A DNA stretch of 64,000 nucleotides from NCBI GenBank assembly GCA_030426545.1, contig JAUHYL010000008.1, positions 1 through 64,000 of the forward strand. The letters run 5' to 3'. Made by a program: the position numbers and the translations under genes. Below, one piece after another: positions 9,912 to 19,784 of the stretch. The stretch's first letter is position 1. Each line of letters starts with the position of its first letter. The DNA comes from Gammaproteobacteria bacterium (GTDB lineage Bacteria; Pseudomonadota; Gammaproteobacteria; Pseudomonadales; Halieaceae). The notes under the pieces were generated by a model that saw only the letters and a list, made by a program, of their open reading frames with translations, did no database searches and was not told the origin of the DNA.

Positions 9912-11308
9912 GCTGAACGTCTCCGCTTGCCGAGTAACTGCTCCAGGTCATCCACCGCCAGACCGGTATAAACCGCCAGGCGCTGCAGGTGCGGCAGCGT
10001 ATCGCGGGCGCCGGTAAAGCCGATGTTCAGGCTACCCGCGTAGTTGACACAATCGATACTCAGTGCGTTGTACTGGAATAGCGGGTTCATGGGGTAAATC
10101 GCTTCCAGGCGCGCGCCAGCGCAGTAGCGCGCAGTTTTTGAGCCCGGCGTATTGGAGACCGAGAGATTGAACAGCGGCGGCACAAAGCGGCCCACCAGCG
10201 GCACCTGGCTTGCGTAAACAGGCGCGGAGCGCATCATGATATACGGAACCGCCGCCGCATCCGGCAGTGATTCCCTGTCCTGGCGCACCTGCTGCATGGC
10301 TAGTTTTACCGCCTGCAGGCGCTCCAGCGGATCTCCGATGTGCGTACCCAAAGCCACGCGCAAACCCGCTATCGCATTGCCCGGCAGGAGTTCGCTGCGC
10401 TCCTGCAGTGAGACTGGCAGTGCTGCAATCAGCGATTCGTCGGGCAACGCGTTGTACTCTTTGAAAAATCGCCGCAGCGAGCTGCCACAAAGGTAGGCCA
10501 GCAGGGTATTCACCGTGCAGTCCGCGCGTTCGGCCAGCGAAGAAATGCGGCGCAGGGAAAACTGCTGCGTGGCGAATCGCCGCTGGGAATTGATGCGCCG
10601 GTTCAGCGTAGACCGCGGTGTGCCGCGTGGCAGCAGAAAGCTGCCCTGGCCGTCGCGGCGCAGGTAATCGTGCAGCGCTCCGCGGGTGGCCTGCCCCAGT
10701 GACGACAGGGTTTCCATCGAATCGCCCAGGCTACCGCCCAGCGACTGCAGACTGCCCACCACATCAAAACTGCGCTCATCGCCCTCACTGAGCTCCAACG
10801 CGTGGCTCCAGAAGGGCACTACCTTGCGCGCGCTGGCGGTCGCGGCGAGCGAGTCCAGCAACAGCGGTACCGCGTTTACATTATCGATCAGCGCATGGTG
10901 AATTTTGAGGTAGAACGCGAACCGGCCGCGCTCCAGCCCCTCAATCAGGTGAAACTCCCATAGCGGACGATTGCGATCCAGCGGTTCACTGTGCAGGCGC
11001 GAAACCACCACACCGAGCTCGCGCTCCCCTCCCGGTTTGGGCAGGGCCGTGTGTCGCACGTGGTAATCGAGGTCGAACCCGCGCTCTTCCTGCAGGCGTG
11101 CAGCCAGCGTGCGCGCGCCGGCGTCTGCGAGACGCTGGTTCCAGGGTGGTGCGGGATCCTTGTGCGCACGCAGCGACACGATAAGGTCCTGCAGGTAACT
11201 TTTCGGCGCGTTCGCAGGCTTACTGAAAATCGCCAGTGTGCCGACGTGCATGGGCGTATCGCGCGATTCCAGCAACAGCCAGACGGCATCCAGTGGGTTT
11301 AATCGCAT
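9908..11308 (-). CDS. Wax ester synthase / acyl-CoA:diacylglycerol acyltransferase (WS/DGAT)
   Basis: This 466-aa protein belongs to the bifunctional WS/DGAT family that makes wax esters or triacylglycerol from acyl-CoA. It starts MRLNPLDAVWLLLESRDTPMHVG, typical of the family. The catalytic motif is HHALIDN at about residues 137-143, so the usual HHxxxDG ends in Asn. The second half contains the family segment LIAALPVSLQERSE and LFNLSVSNTPG. It is coupled to the PhaC-like gene by a 4-nt overlap, suggesting joint translation and a common role in storage-lipid metabolism. Substrate cannot be read from sequence. Confidence 0.92.
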   Translation of the reverse strand: MRLNPLDAVWLLLESRDTPMHVGTLAIFSKPANAPKSYLQDLIVSLRAHKDPAPPWNQRLADAGARTLAARLQEERGFDLDYHVRHTALPKPGGERELGVVVSRLHSEPLDRNRPLWEFHLIEGLERGRFAFYLKIHHALIDNVNAVPLLLDSLAATASARKVVPFWSHALELSEGDERSFDVVGSLQSLGGSLGDSMETLSSLGQATRGALHDYLRRDGQGSFLLPRGTPRSTLNRRINSQRRFATQQFSLRRISSLAERADCTVNTLLAYLCGSSLRRFFKEYNALPDESLIAALPVSLQERSELLPGNAIAGLRVALGTHIGDPLERLQAVKLAMQQVRQDRESLPDAAAVPYIMMRSAPVYASQVPLVGRFVPPLFNLSVSNTPGSKTARYCAGARLEAIYPMNPLFQYNALSIDCVNYAGSLNIGFTGARDTLPHLQRLAVYTGLAVDDLEQLLGKRRRSA

Positions 11309-11383
11309 GGGGTTCGGCCAGTGGCGCCTCTGGAGGTTTGAAAAACAACGGTTTCGCCCGCGATTATAGCAGGCGCGCCGACG

Positions 11384-11998
11384 CTATGCCGGTTCGGCGC
11401 GCACCACGTAGCGCAGCGGGCCATTCGGCCGCAATGCGTCGAAGGGATAGCAGGTAACCAGCAGCAATGCTTCCTGCTGGCCCTGTGTTTGGGCAGACCA
11501 CCCCTGCTTGCGACTGTTCACCACGTCCGTTGCTACAACGCGATAATCGCGCCAGCTGCTGTCGGGAAGCTGGAGGCGCAATGGGCTGCCCACCTCGAGA
11601 TCGCGCAGAAAACTGAAGTGAGTGTCACGGTGCCCGCCGATCACGGCCAGCCCGGCAGTGCCAAGGGGCGCTGATTGCAGCGCGTGGCCGGGTGCAAACG
11701 CCAGCGCATTGCCCGAGTCACTGGCAAGAATTGGGAGATCGATGGCCAGGGTCGGCGCCTGCAACCGGCCCACCGGCCAGGTATCTGCCCAGGGCCAGGG
11801 CCTGGCACCCGGTCGCGTCTCTGCCAGTGTGCGCTGCCATGCCTCCTTGATCAGGATGGGCGCCAGCGCCGCTTTGGCTTCGATCACCGCAACACCGGCA
11901 CCGTGGTAGAGCGCCAGCGCCAGACAGACCAGCGCGACGACATCGCGCCAGCCCGTCAGACGCCACTCACGCGCGCCCAGCAACATGATCCACCTCAC
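11384..11998 (-). CDS. Class GN sortase
   Basis: This 204-aa cysteine transpeptidase has an N-terminal membrane anchor (about residues 18-40), then the sortase barrel. Catalytic residues are visible: His at about 123 (GGHRDTHFSF), Cys at about 183 (LLLVTCYPF) and Arg at about 196 (GPLRYVVRA). Class GN sortases occur in Gram-negative bacteria and usually have one dedicated substrate encoded next door. Here the substrate gene lies immediately upstream, overlapping by 32 nt. With the PdsR/PdsS pair it forms a proteobacterial dedicated sortase system. Family assignment rests on motifs and the characteristic neighbourhood. Confidence 0.93.
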   Translation of the reverse strand: MRWIMLLGAREWRLTGWRDVVALVCLALALYHGAGVAVIEAKAALAPILIKEAWQRTLAETRPGARPWPWADTWPVGRLQAPTLAIDLPILASDSGNALAFAPGHALQSAPLGTAGLAVIGGHRDTHFSFLRDLEVGSPLRLQLPDSSWRDYRVVATDVVNSRKQGWSAQTQGQQEALLLVTCYPFDALRPNGPLRYVVRAEPA

Positions 11999-14186
11999 CC
12001 TGGCGAATCACGCGGGTAAACACCGCGATAAACAGCGCCAACAGTGCGAGCCAGGCCTTCGCCGGTGCCGTGGTAGCGGTGCGCGGGTAAGCAAAGTGCT
12101 GCGGACTCTGGCCCTGGGGGCGTGTATTGGGTAACGGCGCTGCGTGCAGAGGGGAACCCTCGGGACGACTGATCCGCTCTTCGACAGCCACAAAACTGGT
12201 ATACGGGCTCATCAACTGGTGCGCGAGCGCCAGCGGCAGAACCTCGGCACGAACAGTTGCTTCCGGATCACCACGCAACACCCTGTCCAGTAACCCATCA
12301 ATTTTGCGCCGCGCCCAGAGGCTGCCCACACCGGCATGCGCACCACCGTCGGGCTGGCCCTGAATTGACAGCGCGCGTTGCCAGGGCTGCCCGCCGATGT
12401 CGGCGCTGACCGTAACCTCTCCCGCAGGCACCTGCGGCCCAAACTTCACAGCTATCGACAGCGGCTGTCCGAGGTAAAGATCAGGCAGGTGCTCCGGCCA
12501 GGCCTCAACCGGCTGCGGCCAGCTTATCGCCAGATCTACTGCAGCCGGCCTGGAGAGCTGCTGGAACAGCGCCGCCATCTTGCTGCCAACCTCGTTGAGA
12601 TCTCCAATATGCGTATGACTGCCGCGGCCGAATTCCGCCGCTTTGCGCATAAACCAGCTATTCGGTGCAGAACCGATGCCGACCGTGAACAGTCGGCTGT
12701 CACCCAGCCCTGCGGCAATCTCGCCAAACAGCGCATCTTCATTGCCCACGGCGCCGTCAGTGATAAACACGATCTGGCGCAGCAGCGGCGTATTCGGATG
12801 CCCGCCCATCGACTCAGCGGCCGGCACCGGTGCGGGCGCACCACCGGACAGGGCGGCACGCAGCGCCGACATCATCTCGGTGCCACCGGACGCCTGTAAC
12901 TGGCGCACAAACTCCTGCGCTTGTGCCACGTGGTGCCGCGTCGCCGGCATGGCCGTGCGGAACAGGGCCCGGTGCCGATTATTGAATTCAATGAGGTTAA
13001 AGCGGTCACCCGGCCGCAGTTGTCGCAGCGCCAGCGACAGGCTGGCACGCGCCTGCTCGATAGAGACACCGCCCATTGAGCCGGAGGTGTCCACGACAAA
13101 GATCAGCTCGCGCGCAATCGGCGCCACCTTGTCGGTCCGCGCCGGTGGCACAACCATCAGCAGGCCGTAGTAGTCCTCGCCGACTTTCTCTGTAAACAGC
13201 GCCGCCTGTGGCGCGGACTGTGCGACGGGCTCCCATTCCAGTACGAAATCCCTATCCATCTCACTGACCTTGTTCAACAGCTTCACGTCATAGACCCCGG
13301 CGCTGCGTGACAGGGCGATGTCGTGATACGGCGAGTTGACGATGGCCAGCGGCATCCCCATATCCAACCTCGCACTGATGGTGATCGCATTCAGCGGCGC
13401 GCTATCGCTCCCCGGATCCGGAAATAACAGTGGCGAAATGGCGCCCGCATCAGTCACCTGGTCGGTGGCCTGGGCCCAGCCGAGGTAGGGGTCCATCGAC
13501 AGGGAAGGCAACGCTTCCCCTACCCCGGCGGACACAGGTGTTCCCGGCATGTAGCGCGGCGTTATCGTCATCGGAAACCGCAGGGAAAAAACGCCGGCGC
13601 TATACGCCACCGGCTCGACATACTCGAGCATGACCGTGATTTCCTCGCCGGGGCCGATATTGGCCACTCGGTTAGTGAACAGGTTGGGGCGCTGCTGCTC
13701 CACCAGACTGGCTTTCTTGCCGGCCTTTTTGGCTGCCCGGTAAATCTTCTTCGCTTCCTGTTTCTCGCGCACTCGCCCGACAATGCGACGCTCTCCTATC
13801 CGCATTTCCATCGCACGTACAGCCGCTTCGGAAGGCAGCGGGAACGCGTACACGCCCTCCCGGTACTCGCTGCTGTCGTTGCGAAACGTTTGCTGCAGGC
13901 GCACGGTCGCAACCAGGCCCGTGATATCGAAATGCACTTCACTGTGCTGTAAAACGGCGCGCTGAAAAACTCCGCCTGATGACTCAAACAAGAGGTGGCC
14001 GCCCTCTACCTCGTTCAGGCTCACCGCATCGACAGCAGAGCGCGCGGGTGAGGCCGCCAACAGCAGCAGTAGCATTTGCAGCAAAACGAGCACCGGCAGA
14101 CAGCGCAGGGCCAGCCACAGTGGCAGGCCGCCGTAGGCACATACCTCCGGCTTGATGCGTTGATGGATACGTTCGGTGGTCAGCAT
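11967..14186 (-). CDS. Marine proteobacterial sortase target protein (VIT + VWA)
   Basis: The ORF track starts at 14435, but the ATG at 14186 (MLTTERIHQRIKPEV) has AAGGAG 7 nt upstream and is preferred, giving 739 aa. A hydrophobic export segment follows (LALRCLPVLVLLQMLLLLLA). A vault/inter-alpha-trypsin VIT domain comes next, then a VWA domain with MIDAS motif VDTSGSMGG. The C terminus has YPRTAT, a hydrophobic helix (AWLALLALFIAVFTRVI) and a short basic/polar tail, the layout of a sorting signal with Leu replaced by Tyr. An upstream LPNT also exists but is farther from the helix. It is presumably anchored by the adjacent sortase to the cell envelope and may act in adhesion; the acceptor is unknown. 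Confidence 0.93.
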   Translation of the reverse strand: MLTTERIHQRIKPEVCAYGGLPLWLALRCLPVLVLLQMLLLLLAASPARSAVDAVSLNEVEGGHLLFESSGGVFQRAVLQHSEVHFDITGLVATVRLQQTFRNDSSEYREGVYAFPLPSEAAVRAMEMRIGERRIVGRVREKQEAKKIYRAAKKAGKKASLVEQQRPNLFTNRVANIGPGEEITVMLEYVEPVAYSAGVFSLRFPMTITPRYMPGTPVSAGVGEALPSLSMDPYLGWAQATDQVTDAGAISPLLFPDPGSDSAPLNAITISARLDMGMPLAIVNSPYHDIALSRSAGVYDVKLLNKVSEMDRDFVLEWEPVAQSAPQAALFTEKVGEDYYGLLMVVPPARTDKVAPIARELIFVVDTSGSMGGVSIEQARASLSLALRQLRPGDRFNLIEFNNRHRALFRTAMPATRHHVAQAQEFVRQLQASGGTEMMSALRAALSGGAPAPVPAAESMGGHPNTPLLRQIVFITDGAVGNEDALFGEIAAGLGDSRLFTVGIGSAPNSWFMRKAAEFGRGSHTHIGDLNEVGSKMAALFQQLSRPAAVDLAISWPQPVEAWPEHLPDLYLGQPLSIAVKFGPQVPAGEVTVSADIGGQPWQRALSIQGQPDGGAHAGVGSLWARRKIDGLLDRVLRGDPEATVRAEVLPLALAHQLMSPYTSFVAVEERISRPEGSPLHAAPLPNTRPQGQSPQHFAYPRTATTAPAKAWLALLALFIAVFTRVIRQGEVDHVAGRA

Positions 14187-14282
14187 GGTCCCTCTCCTTC
14201 TCTGCGGCAGCGTCTTGGCCGTGACAGCGTCATTAAACGCGCGGCTTGTGGCAGCAAGAGACCCGGTTTGTGGCCAGGTGCG

Positions 14283-14302
14283 GACGAATTGTGACGAATT
14301 GT
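14283..14302. promoter_or_regulatory. Candidate PdsR operator (tandem 10-bp repeats)
   Basis: GACGAATTGT occurs twice head-to-tail with no spacer, 70-90 bp upstream of pdsR and about 97 bp upstream of the sortase-target gene. Direct repeats with a 10-11 bp period are the usual binding sites of OmpR/PhoB-type response regulators, the family to which PdsR belongs. Two further ACAA-type half sites occur toward the target gene. The repeat is seen; the binding is inferred. Confidence 0.5.
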
Positions 14303-14371
14303 GGCGCGTGCTTGAGGCGGCGGCGCTTATTTGAAAGGATGCGCGGTACGCACTAAGAAGAACCAACGACC

Positions 14372-15070
14372 ATGCCGCAGCACATTGCCATTGTGGAAGA
14401 TGAAAAAGCGCTGGCAGAAAACTATCGCGATGCACTGCAACGCCAACGCTACAGCGTAGCGATCTATCACGACCGCCGCAGTGCGCAGCTTGCCATTGAG
14501 CAGCGCCTGCCGGATCTGGCGATCATCGATATCGGCCTGGGAGATGAGCCCGAAGCGGGTTTTGACTTGTGCCGCGATCTGCGCGGGCGCTGGCCCGAGT
14601 TGCCCATTGTCTTCCTGACTGCCCGTGAATCGGAGCTGGACGTGGTCAGCGGGCTGCGACTGGGGGCGGATGACTACTTCACCAAGGACATCAGTCTCAC
14701 CGAAATGCTGGCCCGTATTGCCGCACTGCTGCGACGCGTGGAGGCAATGCGCGCACCCGAACGCGAAGAGCACATCCTGCAGACGGCCGCATTGTGCATC
14801 AACCAGGAACGCCTGACGGCGAGCTGGCGTGATGACCACCTGGCATTGACCGTGATCGAATTTCGCATTGTGCAGTGCCTGGTGAAACGGCCAGGACAGG
14901 TGAAATCCAGGCAGCAACTGATGGACGCCGCGGGCGTGGTGCAGGACGACCACACCATTACCTCCCATATCAAACGCATTCGTCGCAAGTTTGAAGAGAT
15001 CGACCCTGCCTTTGACGCGATCAAGACTGTCTACGGCCTGGGCTATCGCTGGGCACCAGAAATGACATGA
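14372..15070 (+). CDS. pdsR: Dedicated sortase system response regulator (PdsR-like)
   Basis: This 232-aa OmpR-family response regulator has an N-terminal receiver domain with acidic pocket VEDE (residues 8-11), phospho-acceptor Asp at about 53 (LAIIDIGLG), the conserved Thr in FLTARE, and Lys in YFTKDISL. The C-terminal winged helix ends AIKTVYGLGYRW. It is divergent from the sortase-target gene and followed 22 nt later by its kinase. The dedicated sortase system is defined by exactly this set: GN sortase, VIT/VWA target, response regulator and kinase. It probably controls target and sortase expression from the shared intergenic region. Confidence 0.92.
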   Translation: MPQHIAIVEDEKALAENYRDALQRQRYSVAIYHDRRSAQLAIEQRLPDLAIIDIGLGDEPEAGFDLCRDLRGRWPELPIVFLTARESELDVVSGLRLGADDYFTKDISLTEMLARIAALLRRVEAMRAPEREEHILQTAALCINQERLTASWRDDHLALTVIEFRIVQCLVKRPGQVKSRQQLMDAAGVVQDDHTITSHIKRIRRKFEEIDPAFDAIKTVYGLGYRWAPEMT

Positions 15071-15092
15071 TCTGTTTGCCGGACAATCCATC

Positions 15093-17294
15093 ATGACACT
15101 GCGTCGCCAGCTCTTGCTGGTCAGCTTGCTGCTCCTGTCGCTGCCCTGGGCCGGCTGCCAGTTCATTCGCGAGATGGAAGGCGCGCTGCGCCACGGACAG
15201 ACCCAATCGTTGCAGGCCACCGCCGATGCCGTGGCCGCGGTGATCGCCGCCGACGAATCCAGCCTGTATCCCCAACCGGAACGTCGCCTTACCCTGGACG
15301 ACGAGCAGCGCGACCTGTACGCCTTCCCGGCGCAGGGCCCGGTGATTGTCGACGGCTACGGTGATGGCTGGACAGATGTGCCCGCCGCGAGCTTTGGTCG
15401 AGCGGGAGACGACGCCTCCATGAGCGTCGATGTCAGGGTTCAAAGCAGCGGAAAGTCGGTGTTTCTGCTGTTCGACGTGACCGACAACAAGGTGGTGTAC
15501 CACAATCCCGGCCTGTCGCAGGAGCCCAACGGCGATCGACTGATCCTGCGCCTGTGGGCCAACGGCAGACGGCAGGACTACGTCATAGCCACCGCCGCGC
15601 CGGGGTCCGTGCGCGCGCGCTTTGACGGCCGGCGACCCAGGGGCCTGGATCCAGGGCGAATCACCGGCTACTGGCAGGACAGCATGGACGGCTACAGCCT
15701 GGAACTGGAACTGCCGCTGGCCTATACCGGCGGCAGACTGGGGTTCTTCTTTATCGATGAGGACAGTACAGCACCTCGGGGGAATCGCTCCGTGGGCAAC
15801 ACAACACGCATCGCTGCCCAAGCGCCGCCCTGGCTAATTTATCGCCCCGCCAGGCTGCAATCTTTGCTCAGTGCTTTTACCGGCGGGCGGACAGATATTC
15901 AGGTCGTGGACAACCATCACTGGGTGCTGGGGGAACTGCGCGGCAAGCAGCGCAGTGACGAGGCCCAGGCACAGACCTTCTGGCTGTTGCGCTCACTCTA
16001 TCGCAGCATCCTGACCTCCGGAGACCTTACCCCGCCGCCCAGCCCGACAAAGGCGGGGAAGCTCGCAGGCACAGAGATAGACGCGGCGCTGGCGGGCAGC
16101 GTCAGCGCAGAACGCTATCGCGATACCGGTTCCTCTTCGCGCACGCTGTTATCGGCAGCGGCCCCCGTGCGCGATCAACGCGGCGTGCTGGGCGCGGTGG
16201 TTGTGCGGCAAAGCGGCGAAACCTATCTCAGCCTCACCGATCAGGCCTTCAGCCGCCTGCTCGGCTACAGCCTCGCCGCACTGGCCGTTGCCGCGATCGG
16301 ATTGTTCGGCTACGCCACGGTGCTGTCGTTGCGCATTCGCGCACTCTCGCATGCGGCGGCTAGCGCCATTGCCGACGATGGGCGCGTGAGCGGCACGTTC
16401 ACGCCCAGCGGCGCTCGCGACGAGATTGGCGATTTGTCACGCCAGTACAACGAATTACTGGCTCGCCTGAAGGAATACAATGACTACCTGCATACGCTGA
16501 GCCGCAAACTGGCGCACGAGTTGCGCACGCCCATTGCCGTGATACAAAGCTCGTTGGATAACCTCGAACAGGGAGACCCGCCAGGCGCCCTGCAGCAGAC
16601 CGCTACAGAGCGCCACGAAAGCGAGGCTGCGCGCGCAACTTACCTGGCCCGGGCGCGGGAAGGACTTGGGCGCCTGCAACACATTCTCACTGCAATGAGC
16701 GAGGCCACGCGGCTGGAGGAAAGCGTCAACAGACAGCAGAAAACCCTGTTCGACCTGGTGCCCCTGTTGCGCCAACTACACGCGGCCTACGGCGAACTGT
16801 ACCAGCAACATGCGCTAAACCTGTCAATACAGGTGCCCGCAGCCAGCATTATGGGCGTACCTGAACTACTGGTGCAGGCGCTGGACAAACTGCTCGACAA
16901 CGCCACCTCCTTTGCACCGCCAGGCAGCAGGATAGAGCTGCGCCTGGAGCAGGAAATATCGAACTGGCGACTGCAGGTGTACAACGAGGGCCCCGCCCTG
17001 CCCCCCGGCAGCGCAGAAAAGATTTTTGAGCCGATGATTTCGGAGCGTCGCGGCAGCGATACCGTGCACCTGGGGCTTGGTTTGCACATCGTGAAGCTCA
17101 TTGTCGACTTTCACGGCGGCAGCGTGAGCGCCGAGAATGTCTGCTACGTGGACGGGGAAATCCTTTCGGGTGGTGCCGTCACAGACGCACCGGATCGCAC
17201 ATCCCAGGAAAACGCCAACTCCACCGGCGTCAGCATCACGATAACGCTGCCGGCGGCGACGCAGGCACTCAGCCCAGAAACGCCTGCTGCTTGA
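15093..17294 (+). CDS. pdsS: Dedicated sortase system histidine kinase (PdsS-like)
   Basis: This 733-aa membrane sensor kinase has an N-terminal hydrophobic segment ([16 protein letters not shown]), then a periplasmic region of about 370 residues. That region contains a CBM9/DOMON-like beta-rich part ([32 protein letters not shown]), which hints at sensing a carbohydrate or cell-wall-like ligand. A second membrane helix ([20 protein letters not shown]) precedes HAMP. The H-box is [12 protein letters not shown], and the HATPase domain has [13 protein letters not shown] and [11 protein letters not shown]. It overlaps the convergent uvrB 3' end by 26 nt. Confidence 0.92.
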   Translation: MTLRRQLLLVSLLLLSLPWAGCQFIREMEGALRHGQTQSLQATADAVAAVIAADESSLYPQPERRLTLDDEQRDLYAFPAQGPVIVDGYGDGWTDVPAASFGRAGDDASMSVDVRVQSSGKSVFLLFDVTDNKVVYHNPGLSQEPNGDRLILRLWANGRRQDYVIATAAPGSVRARFDGRRPRGLDPGRITGYWQDSMDGYSLELELPLAYTGGRLGFFFIDEDSTAPRGNRSVGNTTRIAAQAPPWLIYRPARLQSLLSAFTGGRTDIQVVDNHHWVLGELRGKQRSDEAQAQTFWLLRSLYRSILTSGDLTPPPSPTKAGKLAGTEIDAALAGSVSAERYRDTGSSSRTLLSAAAPVRDQRGVLGAVVVRQSGETYLSLTDQAFSRLLGYSLAALAVAAIGLFGYATVLSLRIRALSHAAASAIADDGRVSGTFTPSGARDEIGDLSRQYNELLARLKEYNDYLHTLSRKLAHELRTPIAVIQSSLDNLEQGDPPGALQQTATERHESEAARATYLARAREGLGRLQHILTAMSEATRLEESVNRQQKTLFDLVPLLRQLHAAYGELYQQHALNLSIQVPAASIMGVPELLVQALDKLLDNATSFAPPGSRIELRLEQEISNWRLQVYNEGPALPPGSAEKIFEPMISERRGSDTVHLGLGLHIVKLIVDFHGGSVSAENVCYVDGEILSGGAVTDAPDRTSQENANSTGVSITITLPAATQALSPETPAA

Positions 17295-19287
17295 TTTGCA
17301 CCAGTTGGTCGCGCAGTGCCGCGGCCTCCTCGAATTCCAGGTTCTTGGCGTGTTCGTGCATCTTCGCCTCCAGCTGTTTCAACTTGCGCGCCAGTGCAGC
17401 GGGCGACAACTTGGCCACCTCTTCGGCGTAACTCAGGCGGGACTCCGCCACCTTCCTTGCCTTGCTCTTGCCGCGCGTGGGCATGCGACGCGCCCCTTCC
17501 ATAATGTCCTGTACGCTTTTCTCGACACCTTTCGGGGTGATGCCATGGGCCTTGTTGAAAGCCACCTGCTTGTTGCGACGTCGCTCCGTCTCGGCCATGG
17601 CGCGTTCCATCGAGCCGGTGATCTTGTCACCGTAAAGGATCGCGCGCCCGTTCAGATTGCGCGCCGCACGCCCGACTGTCTGGATGATGGAACGCTCTGA
17701 GCGCAAGAAGCCCTCCTTGTCCGCGTCGAGAATGGCAACCAGGGACACCTCGGGCATATCGAGCCCCTCGCGCAACAGGTTGATACCCACCAGCACATCG
17801 AACTCGCCCAGGCGCAGGTCGCGAATAATCTCCACCCGCTCTACCGTTTCAATATCCGAGTGCAGATAGCGCACCCGCACGCCGTTCTCACCCAGGTACT
17901 CAGTGAGGTCCTCCGCCATGCGTTTGGTCAACGTGGTGACCAGCACACGCTCGCCGCGCGCCACGGTGAGGTGGATCTCGCCCAGCAGGTCATCGACCTG
18001 GGCGCTGGCGGGTCGCACTTCGATTTCGGGGTCAACCAGACCGGTGGGGCGTACCACCTGTTCTACTACGGCGCCGGCATGCTCATCTTCATAGGGCCCG
18101 GGCGTGGCGGAGACAAAAATCACCTGGGGCACCAGTTGCTCCCACTCCTCGAAACGCAGCGGCCGATTATCCAGCGCCGAGGGCAGGCGGAAGCCGTATT
18201 CCACCAGTGTCTCCTTGCGCGAGCGATCACCGCGAAACATGGCGCCGATCTGCGGAATACTGGCGTGGGATTCGTCCACGATTACCAGCGCGTTTGACGG
18301 CAGGTATTCAAACAGCGTGGGCGGCGGCTCGCCCGGCGCGCGACCGGAGAGGTAGCGCGAGTAGTTCTCGATGCCCGTGCAGTAGCCGAGTTCCCGGATC
18401 ATTTCCACGTCATAGCGTGTGCGCTGCTCGATGCGCTGGGCCTCGATCAGCTTGTTGTTCTCCTTTAGCTGTTTGACGCGGGTTTGCAGTTCATCCTCGA
18501 TATGTTCAATGGCCCCCAACATGACATCGCGCGAGGTAACGTAGTGGCTCTTGGGGAAAATCGTGACCCGTGGCACCTTGCTCTCCACCGCGCCCGTGAG
18601 CGGGTCAAACCAGTAAATATTGTCGATCTCTTCGTCAAACAGCTCGATGCGCACCGCCTCGCGCTCTGAATCCGCGGGGAAGATATCGATAACATCGCCC
18701 CGCACACGGTAGGTACCCCGGCCGAAATCAACATCATTGCGGGTGTACTGCAGCTCCGCCAGTTGGCGCAGAATCCCGCGCTGGTCAATAATTTCTCCGC
18801 GCGACAGGTGCATCACCATCTTGAAGTAGGACTGCGGATCGCCAAGGCCATAGATAGCCGACACCGTGGCCACCACCAGGCAATCCTCCCGCTCCATCAG
18901 CGCCTTGGTCGCCGACAGGCGCATCTGCTCGATATGGTCGTTAATCGAAGCGTCCTTCTCAATGAAAGTGTCTGACGATGGCACATACGCCTCGGGCTGG
19001 TAGTAGTCGTAATAGGAGACGAAGTACTCCACGGCGTTATTCGGGAAAAACTCGCGAAACTCACCGTAAAGCTGTGCGGCGAGGGTTTTGTTGTGTGCCA
19101 TGACAATCGTGGGGCGCTGAAGCTGCTCTACCACGTGCGCCATGGTGAAGGTTTTGCCGGAACCGGTGACCCCGAGCAGGGTCTGCGCCGCCAGCCCCGC
19201 CTGCACGCCCTCCACCAGGCTGCTAATGGCCCTGGGCTGATCGCCAGCGGGCTGGAATGTGGACTCGACTTTGAAGGGTTTGGACAC
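17269..19287 (-). CDS. uvrB: UvrABC excinuclease subunit B
   Basis: This 672-aa helicase-like subunit of nucleotide excision repair carries Walker [10 protein letters not shown], the beta-hairpin segment [24 protein letters not shown]-like [10 protein letters not shown], helicase motif VI region [10 protein letters not shown], and a C-terminal UVR domain ([13 protein letters not shown]) that contacts UvrC. Length equals the family norm. No clear LexA box (CTGT-N8-ACAG) was seen in the 150 nt upstream. Confidence 0.98.
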   Translation of the reverse strand: MSKPFKVESTFQPAGDQPRAISSLVEGVQAGLAAQTLLGVTGSGKTFTMAHVVEQLQRPTIVMAHNKTLAAQLYGEFREFFPNNAVEYFVSYYDYYQPEAYVPSSDTFIEKDASINDHIEQMRLSATKALMEREDCLVVATVSAIYGLGDPQSYFKMVMHLSRGEIIDQRGILRQLAELQYTRNDVDFGRGTYRVRGDVIDIFPADSEREAVRIELFDEEIDNIYWFDPLTGAVESKVPRVTIFPKSHYVTSRDVMLGAIEHIEDELQTRVKQLKENNKLIEAQRIEQRTRYDVEMIRELGYCTGIENYSRYLSGRAPGEPPPTLFEYLPSNALVIVDESHASIPQIGAMFRGDRSRKETLVEYGFRLPSALDNRPLRFEEWEQLVPQVIFVSATPGPYEDEHAGAVVEQVVRPTGLVDPEIEVRPASAQVDDLLGEIHLTVARGERVLVTTLTKRMAEDLTEYLGENGVRVRYLHSDIETVERVEIIRDLRLGEFDVLVGINLLREGLDMPEVSLVAILDADKEGFLRSERSIIQTVGRAARNLNGRAILYGDKITGSMERAMAETERRRNKQVAFNKAHGITPKGVEKSVQDIMEGARRMPTRGKSKARKVAESRLSYAEEVAKLSPAALARKLKQLEAKMHEHAKNLEFEEAAALRDQLVQIKQQAFLG

Positions 19288-19390
19288 GGTTTGGACGATT
19301 GCCGCTCAGGGAAAATAGCCGTTCATTATCATCCACATAGCAGCGAATTGCAGCCCACCGCAGATGGACGCCAGATGGTCGAATTACCGG

Positions 19391-19419
19391 TTGACCGTAA
19401 GGCAGGCGATCATTAACAT
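19391..19419 (+). promoter_or_regulatory. Sigma-70 promoter for tRNA-Asn
   Basis: TTGACC and TAACAT are separated by exactly 17 nt, with the -10 box ending 23 nt before the tRNA. A GC-rich stretch (ACCGGCCC) follows the -10 box, similar to other stable-RNA promoters. Confidence 0.6.
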
Positions 19420-19442
19420 ACCGGCCCTCTGGTTAACGCCAT

Positions 19443-19518
19443 TCCGCCTTAGCTCAGTTGGTAGAGCAAATGACTGTTAATCATTGGGTCGCTGGTTCGA
19501 GCCCAGCAGGCGGAGCCA
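19443..19518 (+). tRNA. tRNA-Asn (anticodon GTT)
   Basis: TCCGCCTTAGCTCAGTTGGT opens the gene. The acceptor arms TCCGCCT/AGGCGGA pair perfectly, the anticodon loop CTGTTAA gives GTT, the T-arm contains GGTTCGAGCC, and CCA is encoded. The gene is 76 nt. It borders the accessory region that follows, but no integrase or duplicated 3' end was found. Confidence 0.96.
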
Positions 19519-19526
19519 TTTTCACG

Positions 19527-19556
19527 AAAGGCCTACAGCGATGTAGGCCTTTTTTG
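19527..19556 (+). terminator. Rho-independent terminator after tRNA-Asn
   Basis: AAGGCCTACA / TGTAGGCCTT stem with a GCGA loop, followed by a run of six T, lies nine nt after the tRNA CCA end. The stretch from here to 19784 shows no supportable gene. Confidence 0.9.
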
Positions 19557-19784
19557 GTTGAAATACAGTCGTATTTTGACCGTGGTGGAAACCCCTTTTC
19601 CCCGCTCGGGGCATATTGGGCCCGTCGATTCAATAGCCCCAATCAGAATCAGTCTGTGCCGAACGTGCACAACGGATGAAGAAACTCTGCCGCCACTTGG
19701 AAAGCGGTCAGTCAGCTATCGGCGGTGCAGCGCAAGTTAGCCCTCTAGCAGCAGCACGATTTTCTACATATAGGTTCTGCGCGA

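Noticed and set aside
19288-19440. LexA box for uvrB
   Set aside because: No CTGT-N8-ACAG match was seen in the upstream region.
19443-19784. Genomic island integrated at tRNA-Asn
   Set aside because: There is no integrase gene and no duplicated tRNA 3' end in the window, although the region beyond is accessory in nature.
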